From Thalassospira sp. MCCC 1A01428 (lineage in GTDB: Bacteria > Pseudomonadota > Alphaproteobacteria > Rhodospirillales > Thalassospiraceae), in the NCBI RefSeq assembly GCF_002115825.1, contig NZ_JFJZ01000044.1, forward strand, positions 1 through 37,331: 37,331 bases of DNA, written 5' to 3'. The stretch's first letter is position 1. Each line of letters opens with the position of its first letter. Made by a program: the position numbers and the translations under genes. The notes beneath the pieces are model-generated. The model was not told the DNA's origin. It did no database searches and saw only the letters and a list, made by a program, of their open reading frames with translations. Shown one piece after another: positions 7,848 to 15,807 of this stretch.

Positions 7848-9509
7848 TTATTTAACCGGGCGCAATGCAAGCAGGTGCAACAAACGGGCATGGTTCTGGC
7901 GTGACAGGGTCGGGTTGACGAACGGATTGTCCCGGGTTGACCAGCCGGTAAAGCGCGTTGTGTTGTACTGATACCAGGTCGGGTTGTTATAAACTGGCAG
8001 TAACGGCAGGTTTTCTGCGACGATCCGCTGGGCCCTGGTCATGATTTCCTTTTGTTTGTCCATGTCTGACGTCAGGGTGAAGTCATTTAGCAGCTTGGAT
8101 AAATCATCGTTAAACCAGCGTTGTGCAGTGAAACGGGTTTTACCCACATCATTGCGGTTAAAGGCTTGCTGATAGGGATAATAAGGCAGGGATGCCGCAC
8201 GAATGCTGTTGATCGCGGCGTCAAATTTACCCGTGATCAGGTCCTGGCCCCAAACGGCTTCTTCCGGGGTGCCGATATTGGCATTGATCCCGGCATCCTG
8301 CATGCCTTCAACGGCAATGCGTACCGTATCAATCCAGTCGGTCCATGAATTGGGAACGATAATGTCAAACTTGATAGGCGTTCCGTCGGGATTATCGCGA
8401 AAACCATCATCATCGGCATCGACATAACCGGCCTCGTCTAAAAGGTCCTTGGCGGCATCGACGTCATATTTGGTATATTTGTCAAATTCTTCCAGAACTT
8501 TCGGGTCGGTCCAGCTGGAATAAACTTCGCCAAATGTGGTCGGGTCCTGGTTCAGCGTCGGGTAACCATAACCAGCCACATTGACCATGCCCTGACGGTC
8601 CAGTGTCATGCTCATTGCCCGGCGGAATTTTACATTCTGAAAGGCTTTTTTGTTATCCGCATTGGCGGTTTCCTGGTTGAAAATAAACTCAACCATGCTG
8701 CCTGCCGTATACCAGTAATGGAAATGATCCGGGTCCTTGGCAACATAGGTTTGCTCGACATTGGGCAGGAACGATGTGCCCCAGTCCAGCTCGCCGCTGG
8801 CAGTGGCGGTGAGCATCTGGTTGTTATCGGCCAATTGCGGAAAGCGGAAACAATCAACCTTCAGGTTTTCGGCATCCCAGTAATACGGGTTGCGGCACTG
8901 GTCGTATGTTTGTGGGGTAAAACGGGGGATTTCGGTCATCGGGCCGCTGCCAACCGGGGTTTCGTTGGCAAAGGTGACCGGTTCGGCAATGTCGGCCCAA
9001 ACATGTTCAGGCACGATCGGCAGTTCGATCAGGCGGTTTACGGCCAGCGAACTGGGGCTGGACAGACTGAATTTTACCGTGTGTTCGTCAATTGCTTCAA
9101 CTTTATCAAGGATATTCCAGATGGAAACAAAATCCAGTGCCGGGTTTTTTTTGACATAGTTAAAGGTGAAAACAACGTCTTTGGCGGTCAATGCTTTGCC
9201 GTCGGACCATTTCAGGCCGTCGCGCAGGATGAATTCCACGCTTTTCAGGTCGTCCGCGATTTTATAGCTTTTGGCGAGGCGGTAATTGGCCTTGTCATGA
9301 TCAAAGCGGTTAAAAATCACCAGCGGTTCATAAATGAAATCCGATGTGCTTTGGCGGGCCGATGTCTGGTTGAACGGGTTAAAGTTCCGGACCCAGGTGG
9401 TGGCTGGCTCGATATTGGCAGTCAGAACCGTTTCGGCGCTGGCTGCTAGCGGCGGCAGAATGGCAAGGCCAAAAACGGCGGTCGCCAGAAGGCGTTTATG
9501 TGTGATCAT
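7848..9509 (-). CDS. Periplasmic solute-binding protein, SBP_bac_5 family (operon 1)
   Basis: The 553-residue extracytoplasmic binding protein of the DppA/OppA family has a Sec signal peptide (hydrophobic core AVFGLAILPPLAA, cleavage near ASA-E, residue 25). The segment with LRDGLKWSDGKALTAKDVVF near residue 100 is the family hallmark. A D-x-D-D-D-G-F-R-D stretch (about residue 365) resembles the Asp-rich loop seen in many members. It delivers the ligand to the two permeases encoded next. A binding protein of this family may carry peptides, but also opines, sugars, glutathione or muropeptides, so the ligand must be judged from context: NagZ immediately upstream and a PLP lyase downstream hint at an amino-sugar-containing compound. 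An AGGGAAA ribosome site precedes the ATG. Confidence 0.93.
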   Translation of the reverse strand: MITHKRLLATAVFGLAILPPLAASAETVLTANIEPATTWVRNFNPFNQTSARQSTSDFIYEPLVIFNRFDHDKANYRLAKSYKIADDLKSVEFILRDGLKWSDGKALTAKDVVFTFNYVKKNPALDFVSIWNILDKVEAIDEHTVKFSLSSPSSLAVNRLIELPIVPEHVWADIAEPVTFANETPVGSGPMTEIPRFTPQTYDQCRNPYYWDAENLKVDCFRFPQLADNNQMLTATASGELDWGTSFLPNVEQTYVAKDPDHFHYWYTAGSMVEFIFNQETANADNKKAFQNVKFRRAMSMTLDRQGMVNVAGYGYPTLNQDPTTFGEVYSSWTDPKVLEEFDKYTKYDVDAAKDLLDEAGYVDADDDGFRDNPDGTPIKFDIIVPNSWTDWIDTVRIAVEGMQDAGINANIGTPEEAVWGQDLITGKFDAAINSIRAASLPYYPYQQAFNRNDVGKTRFTAQRWFNDDLSKLLNDFTLTSDMDKQKEIMTRAQRIVAENLPLLPVYNNPTWYQYNTTRFTGWSTRDNPFVNPTLSRQNHARLLHLLALRPVK

Positions 9510-9539
9510 TGATCTTTCCCTGATAGTAAGATTGTTTTG

Positions 9540-10556
9540 TTATGCGCCAAAGATTTCTTCGACTTCGGCATGCAGTTGCCTGATATCCACGTTCAAGTTG
9601 CCCAAACGGGCTTTGGCTGCGTCCATGCGGCGTATTGTTTCGTCACTTAGCGGACGGGCAGCTTTGGCGGCAGCCAGCGTTTCGGAATTGGTGCCATGAC
9701 TGTGCAGGGCAATGTCACAACCTGCTTCCAATGTCTGCCGTACCCGTTCGGGCAGGCTGCCCGACAGGGATTCCATATAGACGCAATCCGAAATCAGAAC
9801 GCCGTCATAACCAAGTTCGTCGCGGATAACGTCTTTGCAAATAACCGGCGAAACCGAGGCCGGGTTTTGGTCGTCGTAGGCGGAATACACCACATGCGAT
9901 ACCATTGCCCATGGCGTGTCGATCAAATCGATGAACGGCTTGAAATCGGTGGCGCGCAAAAGTGACTTGTCGGCATCTACACGCGGGCGTTCCTTGTGGC
10001 TGTCTACCGTGGCGCGGCCATGGCCGGGAATATGTTTCATGATCGGCATGTTGCCAACTTCAAGCAAACCATCGACCACTTCACGGCCCAGCGCACTGAT
10101 CAATGCCGGATCCTGCCCAAAGGCGCGGGCGCCAATAACGTCACTGGTATCGCCAAACACCAGATCAAGGACAGGCGAACAGCCGCTATCAAGGCCCAGT
10201 TCGCGCATCATGGCCCCCATCGCGTGCGATGACAGACGCAGCGCATGTTTGCCAAGCTCAAGATCGCGGCGTGCCAGCGCACCAAATTCACCAAATGACC
10301 GAAATAACGGCCATGACCCGCTATCAAGATGCGATACGCGCCCACCTTCCTGATCGGTAAAAATCGGGGCATCGTCGCGGCCAACGGCAGTACGAAACTG
10401 TTCGGTCAGTTTTTTGACCTGATCGGGGGTTTTCAGGCTGCGGCGGCCTACAAATAACCCTAGCGGATTGGTTTCGCGAAACAGGGCAATTTCGTCGATC
10501 GACAAAGTATCATTGGGAATGCCGACAAACAGGGCCAGCGGTGTATTCGAAGACAT
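9540..10556 (-). CDS. nagZ: NagZ-type glycoside hydrolase family 3 beta-N-acetylhexosaminidase
   Basis: This 338-residue, single-domain GH3 protein has the length of cytoplasmic NagZ (E. coli about 340) and no signal peptide. DQEGGRV lies at 68-74. The NagZ signature K-H-I-P-G-H-G with D-S-H runs from Lys174 to His187 and provides the Asp185/His187 catalytic dyad particular to this subgroup. The probable nucleophile is Asp257 in LISD. NagZ removes GlcNAc from GlcNAc-anhydroMurNAc peptides or from other beta-N-acetylhexosaminides. Here it lies inside a peptide-type importer operon, 30 bases before the binding-protein gene, suggesting that it cleaves the imported ligand. It may be a specialised paralogue of a housekeeping nagZ elsewhere; the window cannot show that. 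Confidence 0.9.
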   Translation of the reverse strand: MSSNTPLALFVGIPNDTLSIDEIALFRETNPLGLFVGRRSLKTPDQVKKLTEQFRTAVGRDDAPIFTDQEGGRVSHLDSGSWPLFRSFGEFGALARRDLELGKHALRLSSHAMGAMMRELGLDSGCSPVLDLVFGDTSDVIGARAFGQDPALISALGREVVDGLLEVGNMPIMKHIPGHGRATVDSHKERPRVDADKSLLRATDFKPFIDLIDTPWAMVSHVVYSAYDDQNPASVSPVICKDVIRDELGYDGVLISDCVYMESLSGSLPERVRQTLEAGCDIALHSHGTNSETLAAAKAARPLSDETIRRMDAAKARLGNLNVDIRQLHAEVEEIFGA

Positions 10557-10578
10557 GGATCATTCCCTGAAAATAAAA

Positions 10579-10625
10579 GGCCGGTTGGCCCGGAAATTTG
10601 CGCAACGAACCGGTAATAACCGGCC
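10579..10625 (-). repeat. Inverted repeat between the GNAT and nagZ genes
   Basis: GGCCGGTT (10579-10586) and AACCGGCC (10618-10625) are perfect complements in the 94-base gap between the two genes, and a further AACCGG at 10608-10613 offers an alternative partner. It could form an mRNA hairpin that adjusts expression of nagZ and the importer. No T-tail is present. Confidence 0.5.
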
Positions 10626-10650
10626 CGGATCAGAAGGCACGTATTGTTTG

Positions 10651-11130
10651 CTAGGGGGCCGGGGCGCGCAGCATGTCGGTGTAAATTCCTTTGCCGGGTA
10701 AAGGAATTTCAATGGCGCCAACGGCATCGATATAAAACTGTGTCGGGCCGGGATCACCGACAATAGCGTAGGCATAACCCATGTTTTTCATGGTTGTCAG
10801 GGTGCTGTGCAGCAAAGCCGCTCCGATGCCTTGCCCGCGAGCGTTGACAGCAACGCCGGTTGGCCCAAAAAAACCACGGGCGACGGCGTCGTAGCAGGCA
10901 AAACCCATGATCTGGCCATCGCGGATTGCGATCAGGCAGGATGCGGGTTGACGGGTGATAGCCACAAGGGCCTCGCTGGCCCAGTTATCGCTAAAATTAT
11001 TGCGCACCCAATCGACGACAAGGCGCTGTTCCGGGGCAAGTACCGGACGAATAGTAATGTTCGTTGCGGCAACCTTGCGTCCCAACGCATCAAGGGCGGG
11101 CGCATAAAGGCTAACAACCAGATCTGCCAT
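10651..11130 (-). CDS. GNAT-family N-acetyltransferase (first gene of operon 1)
   Basis: The 159-residue protein has the GNAT fold's acetyl-CoA pyrophosphate-binding motif A at GVAVNARGQGIGAALL (about 108-123), preceded by the central strand motif and followed by a helix with the typical Y-x-x-x-G-A near the C-terminus (FYIDAVGA). It would transfer an acetyl group from acetyl-CoA to an amine. As leader gene of an operon with NagZ and an amino-compound importer, it may acetylate the imported compound or an amino-sugar product; this is inference only. GGAA stands eight bases before the ATG, and a good promoter lies 43 bases upstream. Confidence 0.85.
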   Translation of the reverse strand: MADLVVSLYAPALDALGRKVAATNITIRPVLAPEQRLVVDWVRNNFSDNWASEALVAITRQPASCLIAIRDGQIMGFACYDAVARGFFGPTGVAVNARGQGIGAALLHSTLTTMKNMGYAYAIVGDPGPTQFYIDAVGAIEIPLPGKGIYTDMLRAPAP

Positions 11131-11172
11131 TCCCTGTATTCCATTATTATGTTATCTATGTCGTTATTAAGT

Positions 11173-11201
11173 ATGCTACGGGCAACAAGGAACCACGTCA
11201 A
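11173..11201 (-). promoter_or_regulatory. Sigma70-type promoter of operon 1
   Basis: Read on the minus strand, TTGACG (11196-11201) and TAGCAT (11173-11178) are separated by exactly 17 bases. Transcription would start around 11165, leaving an AT-rich leader of about 35 bases before the GNAT start codon. This is the best promoter match in front of the ten-gene leftward unit. Confidence 0.65.
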
Positions 11202-11723
11202 GAAAAATTGGCATCGAATTGGTATTTAAAATGGATACAAGATGCGAAAGGTGGCAGCGGCGGGATGCCCGGTGGGGCGATCAAGGGGTACCGATTTATC
11301 CGGATGCAAATTAGCGGGATGGGAAGGGTGGTGTCGTCGTGTCTGGTGGATCAGGCCAGTAGATGTTTGCTACCGTACTAGGTGTGTTCAGTGCCGTTGG
11401 TTGGGTTGAAATGTCGGTTTGCTATGCCCAGCGTCGGAACTGGCGATGTTCGCCCATCGGACCGGAGCTGAAGGTTCGTCGAAAAATGGCGGGGGTGCCA
11501 GTTGTCGACGTCATTTTGTAAAAAATGACCCGGTTTTATTGTGATTATCCTGACGAAAGGCGAGCAGGTTTAACGTTGCCTGGCGAAATTGAATTTCCCC
11601 GGCATTGGGTCTTTTGCGTATTAGGCCAGAACTTCGCCAATGTTTCGCGGTGGTGGCGAGGTGTTTTTGTGTACGCTGGTTGGCGCTTTAGGGCGCGAGA
11701 AATCACCAATGCTTTGCCATCAT
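11202..11723. other. Intergenic stretch without recognisable gene
   Basis: About 520 bases between the two ABC operons hold no coding region I can support. The only notable element is a perfect 8-bp hairpin, GTCATTTT (11510-11517) with AAAATGAC (11522-11529). A 66-codon open frame at 11525-11725 starts inside this hairpin, lacks a ribosome site and matches nothing I know. The stretch could be a decayed gene. Confidence 0.4.
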
Positions 11724-11756
11724 AATAAAAACCGGCATAGAGACATTTAACCGGTT
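11724..11756 (-). terminator. Probable terminator of operon 2
   Basis: On the minus strand AACCGG (11751-11756) pairs with CCGGTT (11730-11735) across a 15-base loop, and the stem runs into TTTTATT. It lies about 100 bases after the last ATPase gene of operon 2. The long loop lowers certainty. Confidence 0.5.
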
Positions 11757-11801
11757 ATTTTCAATTTTTTAAGGTCGGCAGCAGGCACGGTGCGGCGTTT
11801 G

Positions 11802-11841
11802 GCCAGCGCATGGCGCGAAAGCTTTTGGCCTTCGCGCTGGC
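11802..11841. repeat. Hairpin after operon 2
   Basis: GCCAGCGC (11802-11809) and GCGCTGGC (11834-11841) pair perfectly, with an inner GCGAA/TTCGC pairing. The T-tail (GTTTT) is on the + strand side, so it does not read as a terminator for the leftward operon, but it may protect the 3' end of its mRNA or stop rightward transcription. Confidence 0.5.
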
Positions 11842-11852
11842 GTTTTACCGTA

Positions 11853-12893
11853 TTACATAGCGACGGTCGAAGTTGTATTTGCCGTCTGGATGCTATCGTC
11901 ATTTAAATGGCACGCGGAAAAATGGCGGGGCGCGATTTCGCGTTTTTGGGGCACGGTGGTGCGGCATTTTTCCATGGCAAAGGGGCAGCGCGGGTGAAAA
12001 TGACAACCGGGCGGGGGGTCAATCGGGCTGGGCAATTCGCCGTCAATGACCTTGAATTTTCGTTTGGTCAGCTCAATCCGTGGAATTTCTGACAGTAATG
12101 CCTGTGTATAAGGGTGGTTGGGGCGGCTGAAAATTTCTTCGGTTGGGGCTTCTTCGACAATACGCCCCAGATACATAATCACAACCCGGTCTGAGATATG
12201 CTCCACCACGCCGAGATCGTGGCTGACAAATAAATAGGTCAGCCCCAGTTTTTCGCGCAAATCCATAAAAAGGTTAATCACCTGCGCCTGGATGGAAACA
12301 TCAAGGGCAGCGACACTTTCGTCGCAGACCAGAAAGTCGGGCCGCACGGCAAGGGCGCGGGCGATATTTACGCGCTGTCGTTGCCCGCCGGAAAATTCGT
12401 GCGGAAAACGAAATTTCATTTCCGGGTCAAAGCCAGCCATGCGCAAATATTTGTCGGCATGTTCGGCTCGCGTGCCTTCCAGCATTCCGTGGGTTTTGGG
12501 GGCTTCGGTGACGATATCGTCGATCCGCATGCGCGGATTAAGGGCCGCCATCGGATTTTGAAAAATCATTTGAATGGCAAGGTCGGCACTGGCTTGATCG
12601 CGCCGGGTCATGCCTTCGCGGCCGTGGCGAATAACCTCGCCGCCAGATGGCGGAATAATGCCGGCGACAACGCGGCCCAGCGTTGATTTACCACAGCCAC
12701 TTTCACCGACCAGCCCAACCACTTCGCCGCGATGAATAGTTAAATCCACACCATCCATGGCATGGACAACCGGTGGCGTTGGGCTAAGGCCAAGGCGAAT
12801 TAAGGCCTTACCAAGCAAGTCCGGGGTGGCCCCAAACCGGCGCGATACGTTTTTCAGTTCGACAATCGGGGTTTTGGCGACAGTTCCAGTCAT
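11853..12893 (-). CDS. Peptide-type ABC transporter ATPase, OppF/DppF-like (operon 2)
   Basis: The 346-residue ATPase has Walker A GESGCGKST (63-71), signature FSGGQRQR, Walker B LVCDES (Ser in place of the usual Pro after the catalytic Glu) and H-loop SHD. Its C-terminal oligopeptide-transporter tail has the Cys pattern C-x5-C-x6-C and a fourth Cys further on. In DppD-type ATPases such cysteines have been linked to an iron-sulphur cluster. A frame extending to 13013 overlaps the previous gene, so ATG 12893, two bases after its stop, is chosen. It pairs with the OppD-like ATPase upstream. Confidence 0.93.
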   Translation of the reverse strand: MTGTVAKTPIVELKNVSRRFGATPDLLGKALIRLGLSPTPPVVHAMDGVDLTIHRGEVVGLVGESGCGKSTLGRVVAGIIPPSGGEVIRHGREGMTRRDQASADLAIQMIFQNPMAALNPRMRIDDIVTEAPKTHGMLEGTRAEHADKYLRMAGFDPEMKFRFPHEFSGGQRQRVNIARALAVRPDFLVCDESVAALDVSIQAQVINLFMDLREKLGLTYLFVSHDLGVVEHISDRVVIMYLGRIVEEAPTEEIFSRPNHPYTQALLSEIPRIELTKRKFKVIDGELPSPIDPPPGCHFHPRCPFAMEKCRTTVPQKREIAPRHFSACHLNDDSIQTANTTSTVAM

Positions 12894-12895
12894 GG

Positions 12896-13870
12896 TTAAA
12901 GCCCCTCGGTCACGGGATGAAAGCAGCGATATGTGCGTGTGCCGGTATCTGTTCGTTCCGGTATGGTGTGGCATTGTTCGGTGGCGTGGCCGCACCGGGT
13001 ACGAAAGCTGCACCCGCCCGGCAGGCGGGTTAGGCTAGGCGTCATACCGGGAATTTGATGCAGGCGGTGGCCTCGCTGGTTCTGGCTGGGAACAGACTGG
13101 ATAAGGCCCCGGGTATAGGGGTGGCGCGGATCACCAAGAATTTGTTCTACCGGGCCGGTTTCAACCAGGCGCCCGGCATACATTACGGCAATATCATCGG
13201 CCAGACGTGAAACAATCGCCAGATCATGGGTAATCCAGATTACTGCTGTACCGCTGATTTCAGCCATTTTTTGAAATTCGGCAATGATCTGCGACTGGAT
13301 GGTAACATCAAGTGCGGTGGTGGGCTCATCGGCAATGATCAGATCGGGGTGATGCAACATGGCAATGGCAATGGCAACGCGCTGGCGCATCCCGCCCGAA
13401 AATTCATGTGGATAGGCATCAAGCCGTTCTTCGGGGCTGGGAATGCCAACCAGCCCTAAAGCGTCGCGGGCACGGGCACGGGCGGCTGATTTTGTCATGG
13501 GGTCATGGGCCTGTATGGCCTCGGTTATTTGCGTGCCTATACGCAAAACCGGGTTTAACGTCATCATCGGGTCCTGAAACACCATCGCAATGCGTTTGCC
13601 ACGCAGGCGGCGCATTTCTTCCGGATCAAGGCCGATCAAATCACGGTCGTCAAAAATGATGCGGCCGCCGGTAACCTTGCCGGGTCGGTCAACCAGCCCC
13701 ATGATCGAAAACCCGGTTACTGATTTTCCCGAGCCACTTTCGCCGACAAGGCCCAGAACCCGGCCTTTTTCAAGCGCGAAGGAAACATCGTTTACCGCCC
13801 GCAAACCCGGTGCGGTTTTGGTGCCACCAAATTCGGTGACAAGGTTGGACACCGTTAAAAGGTTCGCCAT
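12896..13870 (-). CDS. Peptide-type ABC transporter ATPase, OppD/DppD-like (operon 2)
   Basis: The 324-residue ATP-binding subunit has the standard OppD/DppD length. It shows Walker A GESGSGKSV (43-51), signature FSGGMRQR, Walker B LIIADEP, H-loop THD, and the Cys-containing C-terminal tail G-C-S-F-R-T-R-C with a third Cys six residues on. It starts one base after the permease stop, so the permease and ATPase genes are tightly coupled. Unlike the ATPase pair of operon 1 it keeps the full oligopeptide-transporter tail, so the two importers are not a recent duplication of each other. Confidence 0.94.
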   Translation of the reverse strand: MANLLTVSNLVTEFGGTKTAPGLRAVNDVSFALEKGRVLGLVGESGSGKSVTGFSIMGLVDRPGKVTGGRIIFDDRDLIGLDPEEMRRLRGKRIAMVFQDPMMTLNPVLRIGTQITEAIQAHDPMTKSAARARARDALGLVGIPSPEERLDAYPHEFSGGMRQRVAIAIAMLHHPDLIIADEPTTALDVTIQSQIIAEFQKMAEISGTAVIWITHDLAIVSRLADDIAVMYAGRLVETGPVEQILGDPRHPYTRGLIQSVPSQNQRGHRLHQIPGMTPSLTRLPGGCSFRTRCGHATEQCHTIPERTDTGTRTYRCFHPVTEGL

Positions 13871-13871
13871 A

Positions 13872-14807
13872 TCACATGCTCCTCGGGTTCAGAATGTCAC
13901 GCAACCGGTCACCAACCAGATTAATGGCAACAATCGTGATCAACAGGGCAATGCCGGGGAAAAAGCTGATCCAGTACAGGCCGGATAACAGATATTGATA
14001 CCCGTTTGAAATCAGCATACCCAATGACGGCTCGGTGACCGACGCCCCCAGCCCGAGAAATGACAGGGTTGCCTCAAGCCCGATGGCGCGCGCCACTTGC
14101 ATGGTTGAAATCACAATCACCGGGGCCAGGCAGTTAGGCAGAAGGTGGCGAAATAAAATGCGATAGCCGGGCAGGCGCAAACAATGGGCCGCCTCGATAT
14201 ATTCTTTTTCGCGTTCCACCAGGGCCGAGCTTCGCACCGTGCGGGCATAGGTGGCCCATTCAGCAATGATCAGGGCAATAACAACATTGGTTAGCCCCTT
14301 GCCCAGAAAGGCCAGCATCATCAAGGCCATCAGGATGGTGGGAAAGGATAATTGCAAATCGACCAGGCGCATCAAAAGCGTTTCAACCCGTCCGCCAATA
14401 TAGGCGGCAATCAGGCCAATACTGGTGCCAATGGTGGCCGCCGCAAATGCCGACAGAACCCCGACAATCAGCGATGTACGCAGGCCATAGAGAATCCCTG
14501 ATAAAATATCACGGCCCTGATCATCGGTGCCCAGATAATAGGGAACACCGTCGAATGACGATGATCCCGGTGCCAGGCGACCGTCAAGGATATCAAGCTG
14601 GCTAAGATCATAGGGGTTTTGCGGTGAAATAAGCGGTGACAGCACGGCCAGAAAAATGATCAGGATCAGTACGCCCAACCCGATCGCAGCGCCGGGGGAC
14701 ATGACAAATTTTTGTGCCAGTTTACCTGATCGCGCCAGTAAGGATGTCGAGGCCATGCCGGTTGGTAGTGCTGCTGTTTCCTGTGGTCCGTTTGCGGCTT
14801 GGGACAT
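13872..14807 (-). CDS. Peptide-type ABC transporter permease, OppC/DppC-like (operon 2)
   Basis: The 311-residue inner-membrane permease has a hydrophilic N-terminus of about 37 residues, a first helix (GLGVLILIIFLAVLSPLI), the OppC segment containing YLGTDDQGRDILSGILYGLR, and a coupling loop around EAAHCLRLPGYRILFRHLLP. Five or six membrane helices are apparent. It lies one base from each neighbouring importer gene, in the order permease B, permease C, ATPase D, ATPase F typical of Dpp systems. Confidence 0.94.
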   Translation of the reverse strand: MSQAANGPQETAALPTGMASTSLLARSGKLAQKFVMSPGAAIGLGVLILIIFLAVLSPLISPQNPYDLSQLDILDGRLAPGSSSFDGVPYYLGTDDQGRDILSGILYGLRTSLIVGVLSAFAAATIGTSIGLIAAYIGGRVETLLMRLVDLQLSFPTILMALMMLAFLGKGLTNVVIALIIAEWATYARTVRSSALVEREKEYIEAAHCLRLPGYRILFRHLLPNCLAPVIVISTMQVARAIGLEATLSFLGLGASVTEPSLGMLISNGYQYLLSGLYWISFFPGIALLITIVAINLVGDRLRDILNPRSM

Positions 14808-14808
14808 G

Positions 14809-15786
14809 TTATTTGCCCTTTGTGTCCAGCCGGACGCGGGGGTCCAGCAATGTATAACAAATGTCGATGATGAAATTCAGCGCGACAAACAGGATCACCA
14901 TCATCATCAGATAGGCAACGATCACCGGACGATCGAGATTGTTGATGCTGTCAATGATCAGCTTGCCCATGCCTGGCCACGCAAAGATGCTTTCGGTTAC
15001 AACTGAAAATGCAATCAGGGAGCCAAATTCCAGCCCGGTAATGGTCACAACCGGGATCATCAGGTTTTTGAGAACATGGGTATAAATCACCCGGTTTTCG
15101 CTAAGCCCCTTGGCGCGGGCAAACTTAACGTAATCCTGTGGCAGAACTTCCTGCACGCCGGCACGGGTCAGGCGCAGAACCAGCGATGTTTTAAACAAGG
15201 CAAGGTTAAGGGCCGGCAGGATCAGGTGGTGCAAACCATCGGCAGTCAGAAACGACCAACTGGCATCCAGAAAACTGGCGGTTTCGCCGCGCCCACCAGA
15301 TGGTAACCAGCCAAGTTGCACGGAAAACAACAGGATAAACATTAACCCGACCCAAAAGGTGGGCAAGGAAAAACCAAGGATCGATCCGCTCATGATCAGG
15401 CGAGAAGACATCCGTTCGGGATGTAACCCGGCATACAGACCCAGGGGTAAACCCACCACAATTGCGATTAGAAGGGCGCTGATTGCCAGTTCCAGCGTTG
15501 CAGGCAGGCGCTCGACAATCAGGGAAAGGGCAGGTTTGTTATAAACAAAACTGGTGCCGAAATCGCCGTGGAAAATACCCTGGATAAACATCAGATATTG
15601 TTGCCAAAGCGGACGATCCAGCCCCAGATGGGCAACAACGCGGGCATATTCCGCCTGACTGGCATCAGGATTGATCAGGATATCGACCGGATTGCCGATG
15701 ACATTAACACCGACAAATACAATGATCGTCATGGCCAGAATAACCATGATCGCCTGTATCAATCGCCGCAATAGGGATGCAAGCAT
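14809..15786 (-). CDS. Peptide-type ABC transporter permease, OppB/DppB-like (operon 2)
   Basis: The 325-residue integral membrane protein begins LLRRLIQAIMVILAMTIIVF, the usual first helix of DppB-type permeases. It has the family's G-N-P-V-D loop, a coupling loop at ARAKGLSENRVIYTHVLKN followed by LMIP, and the C-terminal Y-T-L-L-D-P-R-V-R motif. The gene begins 21 bases after the GGT gene and is followed by permease C after one base, so hydrolase, GGT and importer are a single transcription unit. Confidence 0.94.
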   Translation of the reverse strand: MLASLLRRLIQAIMVILAMTIIVFVGVNVIGNPVDILINPDASQAEYARVVAHLGLDRPLWQQYLMFIQGIFHGDFGTSFVYNKPALSLIVERLPATLELAISALLIAIVVGLPLGLYAGLHPERMSSRLIMSGSILGFSLPTFWVGLMFILLFSVQLGWLPSGGRGETASFLDASWSFLTADGLHHLILPALNLALFKTSLVLRLTRAGVQEVLPQDYVKFARAKGLSENRVIYTHVLKNLMIPVVTITGLEFGSLIAFSVVTESIFAWPGMGKLIIDSINNLDRPVIVAYLMMMVILFVALNFIIDICYTLLDPRVRLDTKGK

Positions 15787-15807
15787 TGTGCGTCTCCTGC
15801 CCTTGGC

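Noticed and set aside
8718..9449. 243-codon open frame on the + strand
   Set aside because: It lies wholly antisense to the operon 1 binding-protein gene, has no ribosome site and a composition that mirrors the real gene's codons.
11525..11725. 66-codon open frame between the two ABC operons
   Set aside because: It starts inside a hairpin, has no ribosome site and no recognisable domain; treated as chance.
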